Source: Palsa-851 sp050010655
GTDB taxonomy: Bacteria; Chloroflexota; Dormibacteria; Aeolococcales; Aeolococcaceae
Assembly (NCBI GenBank): GCA_050010655.1
Contig: JBEKKP010000001.1
Location: 3,173-67,172, forward strand
Length of the DNA stretch: 64,000 nt
Direction: 5' to 3'
Part shown: one piece after another, positions 52,669 through 59,939 of the stretch
Position numbering within the stretch: position 1 is the stretch's first letter
How the letters are laid out: each line of letters starts with the position of its first letter
Program-made: the position numbers and the translations under genes
Notes under the pieces: model-generated
Database searches by the model: none
What the model saw: only the letters and a program-made list of their open reading frames with translations
What the model was told of the DNA's origin: nothing

Positions 52669-52884
52669 GCGCGGTGCGCTCAAGAAACCCGACGTGAGCG
52701 AATAGCGCGACGTGCGCGAACCTCGCGAAGTGCGTTGGATGTGCGGCGTGCGCGAGCCTCGCGAAGTGCGTTGGATGCGCGACCCGCGCGAACTTCGCGG
52801 AGTGCGCTGAACGCGCAATTGGCGCGAGAAGGGCGATGTGCGCCGGAATCGCGATGCGCGCGCAGTGCGCGCGATCCGCTCCAT
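52669..52884. repeat. Six imperfect 36-bp tandem repeats
   Basis: Units start at 52669, 52705, 52741, 52777, 52813 and 52849. The second and third are most alike, both containing GCGCGA or GCGCGAG followed by CCTCGCGAAGTGCGTTGGAT; the fourth is close and the outer ones are degenerate. A 12-base subperiod with GCG every few bases is visible. No spacers separate the units, so this is not CRISPR. It could be an iteron field for relaxase accessory proteins or simply a GC-rich minisatellite. Confidence 0.75.
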
Positions 52885-52988
52885 TCGCATGACACGCGGA
52901 AGGCGCGAAGGCCGCTGAGCAAGCTTTCACCGCGGAGGCATCTTAACGGAGTGAGTATGCCCCCGGGGAGATGCGTCGTGGGCTGTCT

Positions 52989-53040
52989 GTCGAGCACGGC
53001 CTGGAGCCGCGGTGTCGAGTATCTGCCGGACTCTCACACG
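52989..53040 (+). repeat. Direct repeat copy A flanking the Fic module
   Basis: 52 bp matching 55154-55204 at about 42 positions with one gap. The best-conserved part is GCGGTGTC-(G/A)-AGTATCTGCCGGACT. In this copy the palindrome seen in copy B is degenerate (TGTCGAGT and ACTCTCACA). Confidence 0.65.
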
Positions 53041-53329
53041 GACTTCTACGACGTGTGCAAGTCCACCTCACGCTGAACAAAGTAGGTCCACCTCATGCGT
53101 GACACTGCCGAACCAACGACATCAACTGACGTGCTGTTACGGTAGATGACCCCCTCCTTCGCATCGCCGTGCATACGAGTCCGCGAGCCGCGCGTGGGGT
53201 CGTGCGTACGAGGTTGCCATCGACGTAGAAACGGGCCACCAGGCGCCACGGCCCCCAGCGCGAAACGGGCGCTGACGGCGATCGCTTCAGGCGACCGCAA
53301 GCCAAGGATTCCGCCATCGCGTCAAACAT

Positions 53330-54868
53330 TCAACCACTAACCTGTTTGAGTTTCTTCGAGTTGCGCGTGGCGCCTAATGGGTAATCCGCGGGGAGTTCCC
53401 CGAGACGCCTGGCATTCTCCAGTACCTTCTGACGTTCCCCGAAGGCTTGCTCGGTCGGGACACGGACCACGAGGTTGAAATTCGTACCGTGGTCGGTCGG
53501 CACCTTACGTACAACGACCTCAGATAGACCGGGCGCCGACGTAGGCATGTTGTCGCCGATGTCGATGACATCGGTCGTCGCGAATTCAACGACTGCGCGC
53601 GATCCGGCACGCCATTCGGACTGGCTGTACCAGGGCCAAATTCGCCCGTCTTCGTCTACGTATCCGTCGGTTGGCCCGGAGAGCCATGCTCCAGAATCCA
53701 GTTCCTCGATGAGGTCCAACACGCCGGTGGCCTCCCAGGCGCGGCGCCCAGGTGAATCCTTGAGCCTGAGTAAAACGCCGGCGGCTTCCAATTCCTCCAG
53801 ACCGTTGGCCACGGCCGGCCTCGTTCGGTTGGTCGCGGCAACCGCGACGGGTACCGTGACAACGGGGTGAGCGGCCAGCACCTTAATGAGATCCCAGGCT
53901 GCAGCGTCAGAGCGGGGTCGCGACTTCGCTCGAAGTTGTTCGCGCCAGAGCCGCTGCAACTTGTCTACAGAATCGATGTAGCGCTCGGCCAACTGCGCCG
54001 CGCGTACGCTCGCTGAGGCGAATATCTCACTCCACTCGGCCAATCGATCCTCTCTATAAACAGTAAGTCCGCCGATGTACCGTTCCTTGTCATGAGCAAG
54101 CACGACGCTGAGCGGTGGTACGAAGGTCGGAGCCAAGCCACGCCGCCGAAGAATCACTTGAACTAGCGCGCGCCCGGTTCGCCCGTTGCCGTCCTCGAAC
54201 GGATGAATCGTTTCGAATTGGGCGTGGGCGATTGCAGCCTGCACTATCGGTGGCAACGCATCGTCATTACAGAAGCGGCAGAGATCGGCAAGCAGGGTCG
54301 GAAGCTGTTCGGGCGGAGGCGGCACGAAATCTGCCCCACATGGGTTGTAGTCATTGCCGCCAATCCAGTTCTGGACCTCCCTGAAATGACCCGCGAGCCC
54401 TGGCGTGCGGGACCGTTTGAGAATCAGCCGATGGACGTCCAGAAGGTCGGCTTCGATGAGTTCCTCAGTTCCCACGGCGCGCTCGATGGCGAGCTGCATC
54501 GCATCGATGTTGGCGAGGATTTCGGCCGATTCGGGGCCTATAGATCGCCCGACGTCTTGTTTGGCTTCGGCACGCGCCAGTTGTCGGGTTTCAACCTGGA
54601 GGCCCTCGACCTTGGAGGAGGCGATCGACTCGGTGCGGAGAAGAAGGCGGGCAAGAGGCAGGAGTTCCGGGCGCGCCGCGCTGTTTAGGTGAGCAATCGC
54701 TTGCTCGGCGTCGGACACTATCCCGGCGAGGGCACCTGGCAGTTCTATCTCGGATTCGCTGATCAAGTCGGGAACGAACGCGTCGTAGCGACACCCCTTC
54801 CTATAGCGGGCTGGGGCGTAGATGCCAGGATTCCACTCCCAGAGTCCGGGCTCATATCTGCCGCGCAT
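53330..54868 (-). CDS. Fic-domain protein (AMPylation) with N-terminal inhibitory motif
   Basis: A 512-aa Fic protein that would transfer AMP or another nucleotide moiety to hydroxyl side chains. The catalytic motif HPFEDGNGRTGR (222-233) is complete. The inhibitory helix motif SSKVEG (84-89) matches (S/T)xxxE(G/N) and precedes the Fic core, as in class II Fic proteins that restrain themselves. The C-terminal third contains a winged-helix-like region (VTVPVAVAATNRTRPAVANGLEELEAAGVL), which often gives DNA binding. AGAGGAAAGG precedes the ATG. Two palindromes lie just upstream, so autoregulation is plausible. Confidence 0.9.
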   Translation of the reverse strand: MRGRYEPGLWEWNPGIYAPARYRKGCRYDAFVPDLISESEIELPGALAGIVSDAEQAIAHLNSAARPELLPLARLLLRTESIASSKVEGLQVETRQLARAEAKQDVGRSIGPESAEILANIDAMQLAIERAVGTEELIEADLLDVHRLILKRSRTPGLAGHFREVQNWIGGNDYNPCGADFVPPPPEQLPTLLADLCRFCNDDALPPIVQAAIAHAQFETIHPFEDGNGRTGRALVQVILRRRGLAPTFVPPLSVVLAHDKERYIGGLTVYREDRLAEWSEIFASASVRAAQLAERYIDSVDKLQRLWREQLRAKSRPRSDAAAWDLIKVLAAHPVVTVPVAVAATNRTRPAVANGLEELEAAGVLLRLKDSPGRRAWEATGVLDLIEELDSGAWLSGPTDGYVDEDGRIWPWYSQSEWRAGSRAVVEFATTDVIDIGDNMPTSAPGLSEVVVRKVPTDHGTNFNLVVRVPTEQAFGERQKVLENARRLGELPADYPLGATRNSKKLKQVSG

Positions 54869-54894
54869 GTCCTTTCCTCTTAGCGCCCAATTGG

Positions 54895-54909
54895 TAAGGT
54901 TAGTCCTTA
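54895..54909. promoter_or_regulatory. Palindrome upstream of fic (box 1)
   Basis: TAAGG-TTAGT-CCTTA, a perfect five-base inverted repeat, centred 34 bases before the fic start. It shares AAGGTTAG with box 2. Likely operator position, close to or overlapping the promoter. Confidence 0.5.
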
Positions 54910-54934
54910 GCCTATCGCCATGATACCTGAAAAG

Positions 54935-54957
54935 GAAAGGTTAGAGGCTATCCTTTC
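54935..54957. promoter_or_regulatory. Palindrome upstream of fic (box 2)
   Basis: GAAAGG-N11-CCTTTC, a perfect six-base inverted repeat with AAGGTTAG in its left half as in box 1. The pair fits a site for a dimeric regulator, possibly the winged-helix part of the Fic protein itself. Confidence 0.5.
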
Positions 54958-55153
54958 TTTTTCGTGCCTGGTCGGGAAAGGATGTCGACCGCCCTTGGCC
55001 AACCCGAACCGGTAGGCCGACGTCGCTGTTATCCGGAGCGGCCGGCCTCAGTCGCACTCGACGACCTTTCCCACCGGACCGCGACCAGGCGGGCCAGATG
55101 ACGAACTGGGGGAGACCGGCTGTGTCAAGCATGAGCCGGACGCGCCGCACACC

Positions 55154-55204
55154 GTCAAGCATCTCTTGGATCTGCGGTGTCAAGTATCTGCCGGACTTGA
55201 CACG
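55154..55204 (+). repeat. Direct repeat copy B with perfect palindrome
   Basis: Partner of 52989-53040. Within it, 55178-55202 reads TGTCAAGT-N9-ACTTGACA, a perfect eight-base inverted repeat. GTCAAG occurs again at 55124 and 55154, giving three spaced copies. This could be a regulator operator, an integrase/excisionase arm site, or the end of an old insertion sequence. Confidence 0.6.
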
Positions 55205-55385
55205 ATCGATCGCCTGGCAAACTGTAAGCAGTAAGTAAGCGTTTGGCCGTCATCATTCGAGTGATGGTGACAGCGACGCTACAGACGCGACCATCGGTAG
55301 AGTGGCTCGGGACAGCGCCACAGACGACCGACGACGCTCCGTCCAGCCGTCGTCGTGTACCTCCGCAAGCGACGCTCGGGTTCCC

Positions 55386-55667
55386 GTGAGAACTCGGTTC
55401 CGGTTCGGCCCCGAGTTCACGCGCGCGGTGCAGATCCGCGGTCTCACATTGACCGCAGTGGCACGCGGGGCGGGCATTGCGATGGCGACAGCGAGCGCGG
55501 CGGCACGAGGAGATCCCGTCAATGTCGCGACCGCGCTGAAGCTATCGAGGGCGGTGGCTGCGGTACCGGTGGTCCCGGAGCTCGATGCGTGGATCGGCAT
55601 GCCAGGGTCGGAAGGCACCGACAGGCACGACCGCTCTCGCAACTCGCCATCAGCGACGGGCGCGTAG
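55386..55667 (+). CDS. Small HTH-like protein of the mobile element
   Basis: A 93-aa protein from a GTG at 55386. The segment FTRAVQIRGLTLTAVARGAGIAMATASAAARGD followed by VNVATALKLSRAVAA fits a lambda-repressor-like (Cro/C1) helix-turn-helix with its support helix, suggesting a regulator of integration or transfer. The tail after residue 70 is polar. It is encoded opposite to and just beyond the integrase stop, the usual location for element control genes. Confidence 0.5.
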   Translation: MRTRFRFGPEFTRAVQIRGLTLTAVARGAGIAMATASAAARGDPVNVATALKLSRAVAAVPVVPELDAWIGMPGSEGTDRHDRSRNSPSATGA

Positions 55668-55734
55668 CTCCCCCACCGATGGCGCGACGCTCGCGCTGGG
55701 CAGCGACTGCAGCCGGGCGACGCGGGTCGCGGCG

Positions 55735-56712
55735 CTAATCCGACCGCGCCTGCCATGCGCGAAGCATGTCGCTGCTCTGGAAATGGACGTAGCGATTGAC
55801 CATCGCAAGCGTCGTATGACCAAGAGCACGCTGGAGAACCAGAGAGTCGATCCCGGCGGCGAGGGCGCGCGATGCGAACGTATGCCGGAACTTGTGCGGA
55901 TGAGCATGGATGCCCGTGGCCTCGCTCAGCCGCTGCAACATCGACGTCAGTCCGCGGACGTCGAACGGTGTGTATGTGCCGGTGTGCGCATTCCGCCGCG
56001 TCGAGAGCCAGAGGTGCGGATCGCCTGCATCCTGCGGGCGACTCGTCCGGATGTAGCGAAGGAGCTTCCGCGAAAAGCGGTCGTGAGCCGTGTCCAGGGG
56101 CACGATGCGGTCTTTGCGCCCCTTCCCCTGGCGGACGCGCACGTAGGCACCGTCGTTGCCATCCACGATGTCGTCAACGCGCACGTTGAGGACTTCGGAA
56201 CGTCGCAGGCCCGTCCTGATCATGAACTCGATGAGCAGCCTGTCTCGTTCGTTGCGACAGGCTTCCAGCAGCTCCCGCTCATCGGTATCGCTGAAGATCT
56301 CGGGAGCGATGACCGGCTGCAGCGGGGCCGGAATCCTGAGGGTCTGTTCGGGGACTCCGAATCCCTCGCGTCGGCAGAAGCCCAGGAAGTTGCGCAGGAT
56401 CCGATGAAAGGTCGCAGCGGTGCCGGCCGAGAGGCCTGCGTCGAGCAGCTCCATCTGGAAGGACCTCAGCGCCTCGGGGGTCACGTCAGCGACGCTCTCG
56501 ATCCGAAAGTCCTTGACGAACTGGCGTGCTCGAGGCCCGGTCAGATAGCCGCTGTAGCCCGTGAGCGTGGCGGGACTGCAGTTGCGAGCGCGGGCGTCGC
56601 GAAGGAAAGCGCCGACCGCGTCGTCCCAGGTGGTCCCCATCGAGGGCCTCGGGAGCGGGACGGTCTTCCAGTCGCCGCCCTTGCGGCGGGGTCGCATTGG
56701 CGCTTGAGGCAT
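55735..56712 (-). CDS. int: Tyrosine recombinase integrase of the element
   Basis: A 325-aa site-specific recombinase. The N-terminal SAM-like core-binding domain covers about 27-120 (WDDAVGAFLRDARARNCSPATLTGY). The catalytic domain (about 140-320) has Arg170 in TGLRRSE, Lys in RQGKGRKDR (about 197-200), HxxR as H273 and R276 in HPHKFRH, His299 in LGHTTLAMV, and nucleophile Tyr308. All essential residues are intact. The start lies 145 bases from the tRNA end, so integrase and target are adjacent, as expected for a tRNA-targeting element. Confidence 0.93.
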   Translation of the reverse strand: MPQAPMRPRRKGGDWKTVPLPRPSMGTTWDDAVGAFLRDARARNCSPATLTGYSGYLTGPRARQFVKDFRIESVADVTPEALRSFQMELLDAGLSAGTAATFHRILRNFLGFCRREGFGVPEQTLRIPAPLQPVIAPEIFSDTDERELLEACRNERDRLLIEFMIRTGLRRSEVLNVRVDDIVDGNDGAYVRVRQGKGRKDRIVPLDTAHDRFSRKLLRYIRTSRPQDAGDPHLWLSTRRNAHTGTYTPFDVRGLTSMLQRLSEATGIHAHPHKFRHTFASRALAAGIDSLVLQRALGHTTLAMVNRYVHFQSSDMLRAWQARSD

Positions 56713-56857
56713 GCTCCCATCATCTCAAATTTAGGGCACAAAAGTTTGGTAAGTTGGCCGAATATTTCAGGCCAACGCATTTGAGGTCTTTTGGGGCGAG
56801 CGCGAGCTAAATGAAAGTTCCCTTGCTGCAACTCAACTCTCGATCAGAAGAGGGAGC

Positions 56858-56909
56858 TGGAGCCCAAGGTGAGGATTGAACTCACGGCCTACGCCTTACC
56901 AAGGCGTTG
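56858..56909 (-). repeat. Attachment site within tRNA-Thr (proximal att)
   Basis: The 52-bp core identical to 41568-41619. It spans tRNA nucleotides 24-75, ending exactly at the encoded CCA. After integration the tRNA is rebuilt here from element-carried sequence, keeping the gene functional. Confidence 0.92.
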
Positions 56910-56932
56910 CTCTACCACTGAGCTACTTGGGC
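56858..56932 (-). tRNA. trnT: tRNA-Thr (anticodon GGT), CCA encoded
   Basis: A complete 75-nt cloverleaf on the minus strand: acceptor GCCCAAG/CTTGGGC, D arm GCTC-AGTGGTA-GAGC, anticodon arm ACGCC-TTGGTAA-GGCGT giving GGT at positions 34-36, T arm GTGAG-TTCAATC-CTCAC, discriminator T and encoded CCA. It is the target of the mobile element. Its 5' end is one base after the stop of the GntR-TetR gene. Confidence 0.96.
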
Positions 56933-56933
56933 G

Positions 56934-57920
56934 TCAGCGCAGTGTACCGACGCCTTCGCCAGGGACGCCGAGCGTCACGCTCCCGGAAATCAGCACAGCC
57001 AGTCCGTCGAGCATCCGTTGCAGTCCGAACTCGAAGAAGCTCTCGAGGTTGAAATCGATATCCTTCTCGACGACACGCGCAAGTACCGGAAACTCACCGG
57101 AGAGTGCGATCGCAGCCATTCTCTCCTCCTGGGTCTGCATCCACTCGTCGTCGGTGAGTCCGGTGTCGCGCACAGCCTCGGCTTCGGACTCGAGGTTGAT
57201 CGCGGTGCCGCGCACGTAGCTGAAAAGCGTCACCGCGACGTAGAGCATCGTCGAGTTGTCGAGCCCGAGTCCGTCGAGTGCCGTGAGAGCAAACTCGGTA
57301 TTGGGCAAGGCATTCGGCGTCGGCTCCGGACGCGTGAACGAGATCACCTGCGCCACCCACGGGTGACGCTTGTACATCGCCCAGTGGTGATGCGCGAGCA
57401 GATCCAAACACGCACGCCACCCGTCCGGCGGCAGCTCCGGGGGTGGGCCTTCGGCAAAGACCGCGTCGGCCATCATGACCACCAGCTCGTACTTGCTCGG
57501 CACGAAGCGATACAGGGTCATGGTGGCGATGTCGAGGGCCGTGGCGACACGGCGCATCGAGAGCACCGGCAGCCCCTCGGTGTCGGCGATCTCGATTGCT
57601 GCGCGCACGACCTTTTCGACTGTCAGGTCCGGATCCGGCTCGCGTTCTCGTCGAATTGACGCGAGCGGCGTGGCTGCACGCGCGCCTTCGCGGGCAGCGA
57701 CGACAGTTCCGACACCGCGGCGCGAGGAGACGACGCCCTCCTCTCGTAAGGAAGCGAGTACGCGCGTGGCCGTCGCCATCGCGACCCCCCACTCCCTCGT
57801 GATCTCGCGCGTCGACGGCACCCGATCTCCGGGCCGGAGCGCCCCCGTTGCGATGCGGAGCCGGATGTCGGCGGCGATGCGGGCCGATGGAGCAATCGTG
57901 GTGGGCTCCGCGGGGTTCAC
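56934..57920 (-). CDS. GntR-TetR dual-domain transcriptional regulator
   Basis: A 328-aa regulator with two DNA-binding modules. Residues 10-75 are a GntR winged helix (IAADIRLRIATGALRPGDRVPSTREITREWGVAMATATRVLASLREEGVV). Residues about 100-150 are a TetR helix-turn-helix (VVRAAIEIADTEGLPVLSMRRVATALDIATMTLYRFVPSKYELVVMMADAV), followed by a TetR C-terminal ligand domain. Such fusions usually repress an adjacent DrrAB-type exporter, here divergently placed. Two copies of a GCACTAGTGC palindrome lie in the shared intergenic region. Confidence 0.88.
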   Translation of the reverse strand: MNPAEPTTIAPSARIAADIRLRIATGALRPGDRVPSTREITREWGVAMATATRVLASLREEGVVSSRRGVGTVVAAREGARAATPLASIRREREPDPDLTVEKVVRAAIEIADTEGLPVLSMRRVATALDIATMTLYRFVPSKYELVVMMADAVFAEGPPPELPPDGWRACLDLLAHHHWAMYKRHPWVAQVISFTRPEPTPNALPNTEFALTALDGLGLDNSTMLYVAVTLFSYVRGTAINLESEAEAVRDTGLTDDEWMQTQEERMAAIALSGEFPVLARVVEKDIDFNLESFFEFGLQRMLDGLAVLISGSVTLGVPGEGVGTLR

Positions 57921-57943
57921 AGGGCAACCATAACTGACGGTGC

Positions 57944-57957
57944 GTGCACTAGTGCAC
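57944..57957. promoter_or_regulatory. Operator-like palindrome 1
   Basis: GTGCACTAGTGCAC, a perfect 14-bp palindrome 24 bases upstream of the regulator start. Likely site for its GntR or TetR domain and for autoregulation. Confidence 0.65.
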
Positions 57958-58045
57958 TTACCGCTGAGCCGCAGGGTCTGAAACGCGGAGCCGTCGCCAA
58001 TGCTTTGCTGTCGAGTTCGCTATCACCGATAGGCGCACTTCTCGA

Positions 58046-58059
58046 CAGCACTAGTGCAC
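58046..58059. promoter_or_regulatory. Operator-like palindrome 2
   Basis: A second copy with the same perfect core GCACTAGTGC (58048-58057), 19 bases before a TTGACA -35 box of the ABC exporter. Two spaced copies fit looping or joint repression of both promoters. Confidence 0.65.
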
Positions 58060-58077
58060 CCAGCGCGGATTCCGAAC

Positions 58078-58106
58078 TTGACATGCGTACCAGCAACTCA
58101 TGTACA
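58078..58106 (+). promoter_or_regulatory. Probable promoter of the ABC exporter
   Basis: TTGACA at 58078-58083, then 17 bases, then TGTACA at 58101-58106 as the -10 region (TACAGT at 58103 is an alternative). A second TGTACA follows at 58116. The exporter start is about 60 bases further on. Confidence 0.5.
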
Positions 58107-58164
58107 GTGTCCATCTGTACAGCGTACATCACCTCCAGACAGCACGAAGCAGTGGAGCAGCACC

Positions 58165-59130
58165 ATGAACAGCGAACTGGCTATCAACGTCTCTGGGCTC
58201 GAGAAGCGATACGGTCCGGACACCGTACTCGGAGGCATCGACCTGGCCGTGCAGACGGGCAGCGTCTTCGCGCTCCTCGGCCCCAACGGCGCCGGCAAGA
58301 CGACGACCGTGCGCATCCTCGCGACCCTGACGAGGGCCGACGCCGGCGAGATCCAGGTTGCGGGATTCGACGTCGTTCGGGAGCGGCACAAGGTCCGGCG
58401 CGCTATCAGCCTCACCGGCCAGAACGCCGCGCTGGATGCGCTCCAGACCGGCGAGGAGAACCTGACGATGATGGGCCGGCTCGCCGGGCTCTCGTCCCGC
58501 GACGCACGAGCCCGAAGTCTCCGCCTGCTCGAGGATTTCGAACTCGCCGAAGCCGGGCATCGCCGGGTTGCGGCGTACTCCGGTGGGATGCGCCGGCGCC
58601 TCGATGTTGCGGCGAGCCTCGTCGGCAGCCCGTCCGTGATCTTCCTCGACGAGCCGACCACCGGGCTCGACCCGCGTGGGCGCGCGACGACGTGGGACAT
58701 CATCGCGGGCCTCGCCGAGTCCGGCATCACCATCTTTCTCACAACGCAATACCTCGAGGAGGCCGACCGGCTCGCGGATCACATCGCCGTCCTCGATCGC
58801 GGCACCATTGCCGCGGCAGGCACACCGACAGAGCTCAAGGCACGCTTCACCGATCAGCGCCTCGATCTCACGCTCGGCGACGCGGCCTCCTTTGCATTCG
58901 TTGCCGCACGGCTCGGCTCTCGCGCGGTCTCCACGGACCGCGACCGCCTCATCCTCGGTGTCGCCACCGACGGCAGCGCCGCGCATGCGCGCGCGTTACT
59001 CGACGAGATCGACCCGGAGCGTTGTGCAGTCACGCGTTTCGTTGTAAACGGCGCAACGCTCGACGACGTTTTCATGGCCCTGACCGGCCATGCTGCTGTT
59101 GACGAAACGAGGGAACTCGAAGTTGCTTGA
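58165..59130 (+). CDS. ABC exporter ATPase, DrrA-like
   Basis: A 321-aa ABC ATPase of the daunorubicin-resistance (DrrA) type. Walker A GPNGAGKTTT (about 39-48), Q-loop TGQNAALD, signature YSGGMRRRLDVAASL, Walker B VIFLDEPTTGLD, and the switch region TTQYLEEADRLAD are all present. The C-terminal extension ending near TRELEV is typical for DrrA. ATG 58165 is chosen because homology starts there. It is coupled to the permease gene and controlled most likely by the divergent GntR-TetR protein. Confidence 0.93.
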   Translation: MNSELAINVSGLEKRYGPDTVLGGIDLAVQTGSVFALLGPNGAGKTTTVRILATLTRADAGEIQVAGFDVVRERHKVRRAISLTGQNAALDALQTGEENLTMMGRLAGLSSRDARARSLRLLEDFELAEAGHRRVAAYSGGMRRRLDVAASLVGSPSVIFLDEPTTGLDPRGRATTWDIIAGLAESGITIFLTTQYLEEADRLADHIAVLDRGTIAAAGTPTELKARFTDQRLDLTLGDAASFAFVAARLGSRAVSTDRDRLILGVATDGSAAHARALLDEIDPERCAVTRFVVNGATLDDVFMALTGHAAVDETRELEVA

Positions 59131-59926
59131 CACAGCCACGCTCATCGCCCACCCAACACGCGCGCGCACGTCCGCCTCACCGTTTCGGGATTGGTTGACC
59201 ATGTCCGGACGCTCGCTGCGCATGTCTCGACGCAACATCGAAGGGTTGATGACGTCGGTCGCGCTGCCGGTGTTGTTGATGCTCATCTTCGTCTATCTCT
59301 TCGGCGGCGCTATCAACACCGGCACCGCGTACGTGACCTACGTCGTGCCGGGAGTCCTCGTCTTGTGTGCGGGATTCGGCTCCGCGATGACAGCCGTGAG
59401 CGTGTGCAATGACATGACCACCGGAGTCATCGATCGCTTCCGCTCGATGGACGTCAGCGGCGCGGCCGTGGTGGGCGGTCACGTCGTCGCGAGCGTCGTG
59501 CGCAACGCCGTGTCCACGGCGTTGGTCCTCGGCGTGGCGCTCCTCATCGGGTTCCGGCCGCACGCCGATGTTGTTGCGTGGCTCGCGGCCGCCGGCATCC
59601 TGCTCTTGTTCATTCTCGCCATCTCGTGGTTGTCCGCGGCAGTGGGCCTTTTCGCGAAGTCGCCGGAGGGGGCCAGCGGCTTCACGTTCCTGCTCTCGTT
59701 TCTCCCCTACCCCAGCAGCGCCTTCGTGCCGATCCGCACGATGCCGATATGGCTGCACGGCTTTGCATCCGATCAGCCGGTGACACCGGTGATCCAGTCC
59801 ATCCGCGGATATCTGCTCGGTCAGCCGGTCGGGACGAGTCCCTGGTTCGCACTTGCATGGACCGTCGGGATTCTGCTGGTGTCGGTAGCGCTCTGCGCCG
59901 TCATCTTCCAGCGGCGCGTTGGATAA
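59090..59926 (+). CDS. ABC-2 type permease, DrrB-like
   Basis: A 278-aa membrane partner of the preceding ATPase, with about six hydrophobic helices. It includes RRNIEGLMTSVALPVLLMLIFVYLFGGAI and the ABC-2 signature region FLLSFLPYPSSAFVPIRTMPIWL. The ATG at 59090 overlaps the ATPase gene by 41 bases. A TTG at 59123 overlapping the ATPase stop is an alternative with a better-placed AGGGA. Together they would export a hydrophobic compound or antibiotic. Confidence 0.9.
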   Translation: MLLLTKRGNSKLLDTATLIAHPTRARTSASPFRDWLTMSGRSLRMSRRNIEGLMTSVALPVLLMLIFVYLFGGAINTGTAYVTYVVPGVLVLCAGFGSAMTAVSVCNDMTTGVIDRFRSMDVSGAAVVGGHVVASVVRNAVSTALVLGVALLIGFRPHADVVAWLAAAGILLLFILAISWLSAAVGLFAKSPEGASGFTFLLSFLPYPSSAFVPIRTMPIWLHGFASDQPVTPVIQSIRGYLLGQPVGTSPWFALAWTVGILLVSVALCAVIFQRRVG

Positions 59927-59939
59927 GTCGGTGCTGGAT

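Larger units (their letters stand above)
52284..53329. other. 1-kb non-coding region upstream of the relaxase, candidate oriT region
   Basis: No convincing gene. It contains a field of 36-bp imperfect repeats (52669-52884) and a 52-bp segment (52989-53040) repeated at 55154. Short overlapping ORFs on both strands are driven by the repeats. Lying directly before the relaxase start, this is the likely origin-of-transfer region, though no nick site can be named. Confidence 0.45.
41568..56909. mobile_element. Integrative mobilizable element in tRNA-Thr, about 15.3 kb
   Basis: Bounded by identical 52-bp direct repeats of the tRNA-Thr 3' end (41568-41619 and 56858-56909). The integrase gene lies next to the intact tRNA, as usual for tRNA-targeting elements. 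Cargo: Rhs-type secreted protein with candidate immunity gene, MobF relaxase-helicase, 36-bp repeat field, Fic protein with palindromes upstream, small HTH-like ORF. No type IV secretion, coupling protein or replication initiator gene was found, so transfer would need a helper. Confidence 0.85.

Noticed and set aside
52669..52884. Regular 36-bp spacing reminiscent of a CRISPR array
   Set aside because: Units are contiguous with no unique spacers, and no cas genes are nearby.
52340..53076. Repeat-containing ORFs on both strands (His/Ala/Phe-rich and Arg/Ser-rich)
   Set aside because: The 36-bp repeats keep all frames open; composition is unlike a folded protein and strands disagree.
53093..53329. 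78-aa ORF starting directly after the fic stop
   Set aside because: Arg-rich, no independent start signal and no recognisable domain; probably chance, though the zero spacing is notable.
54941..55183. 80-aa minus-strand ORF upstream of fic
   Set aside because: It runs through the direct repeat, the palindrome and operator box 2, which better fit regulatory DNA.
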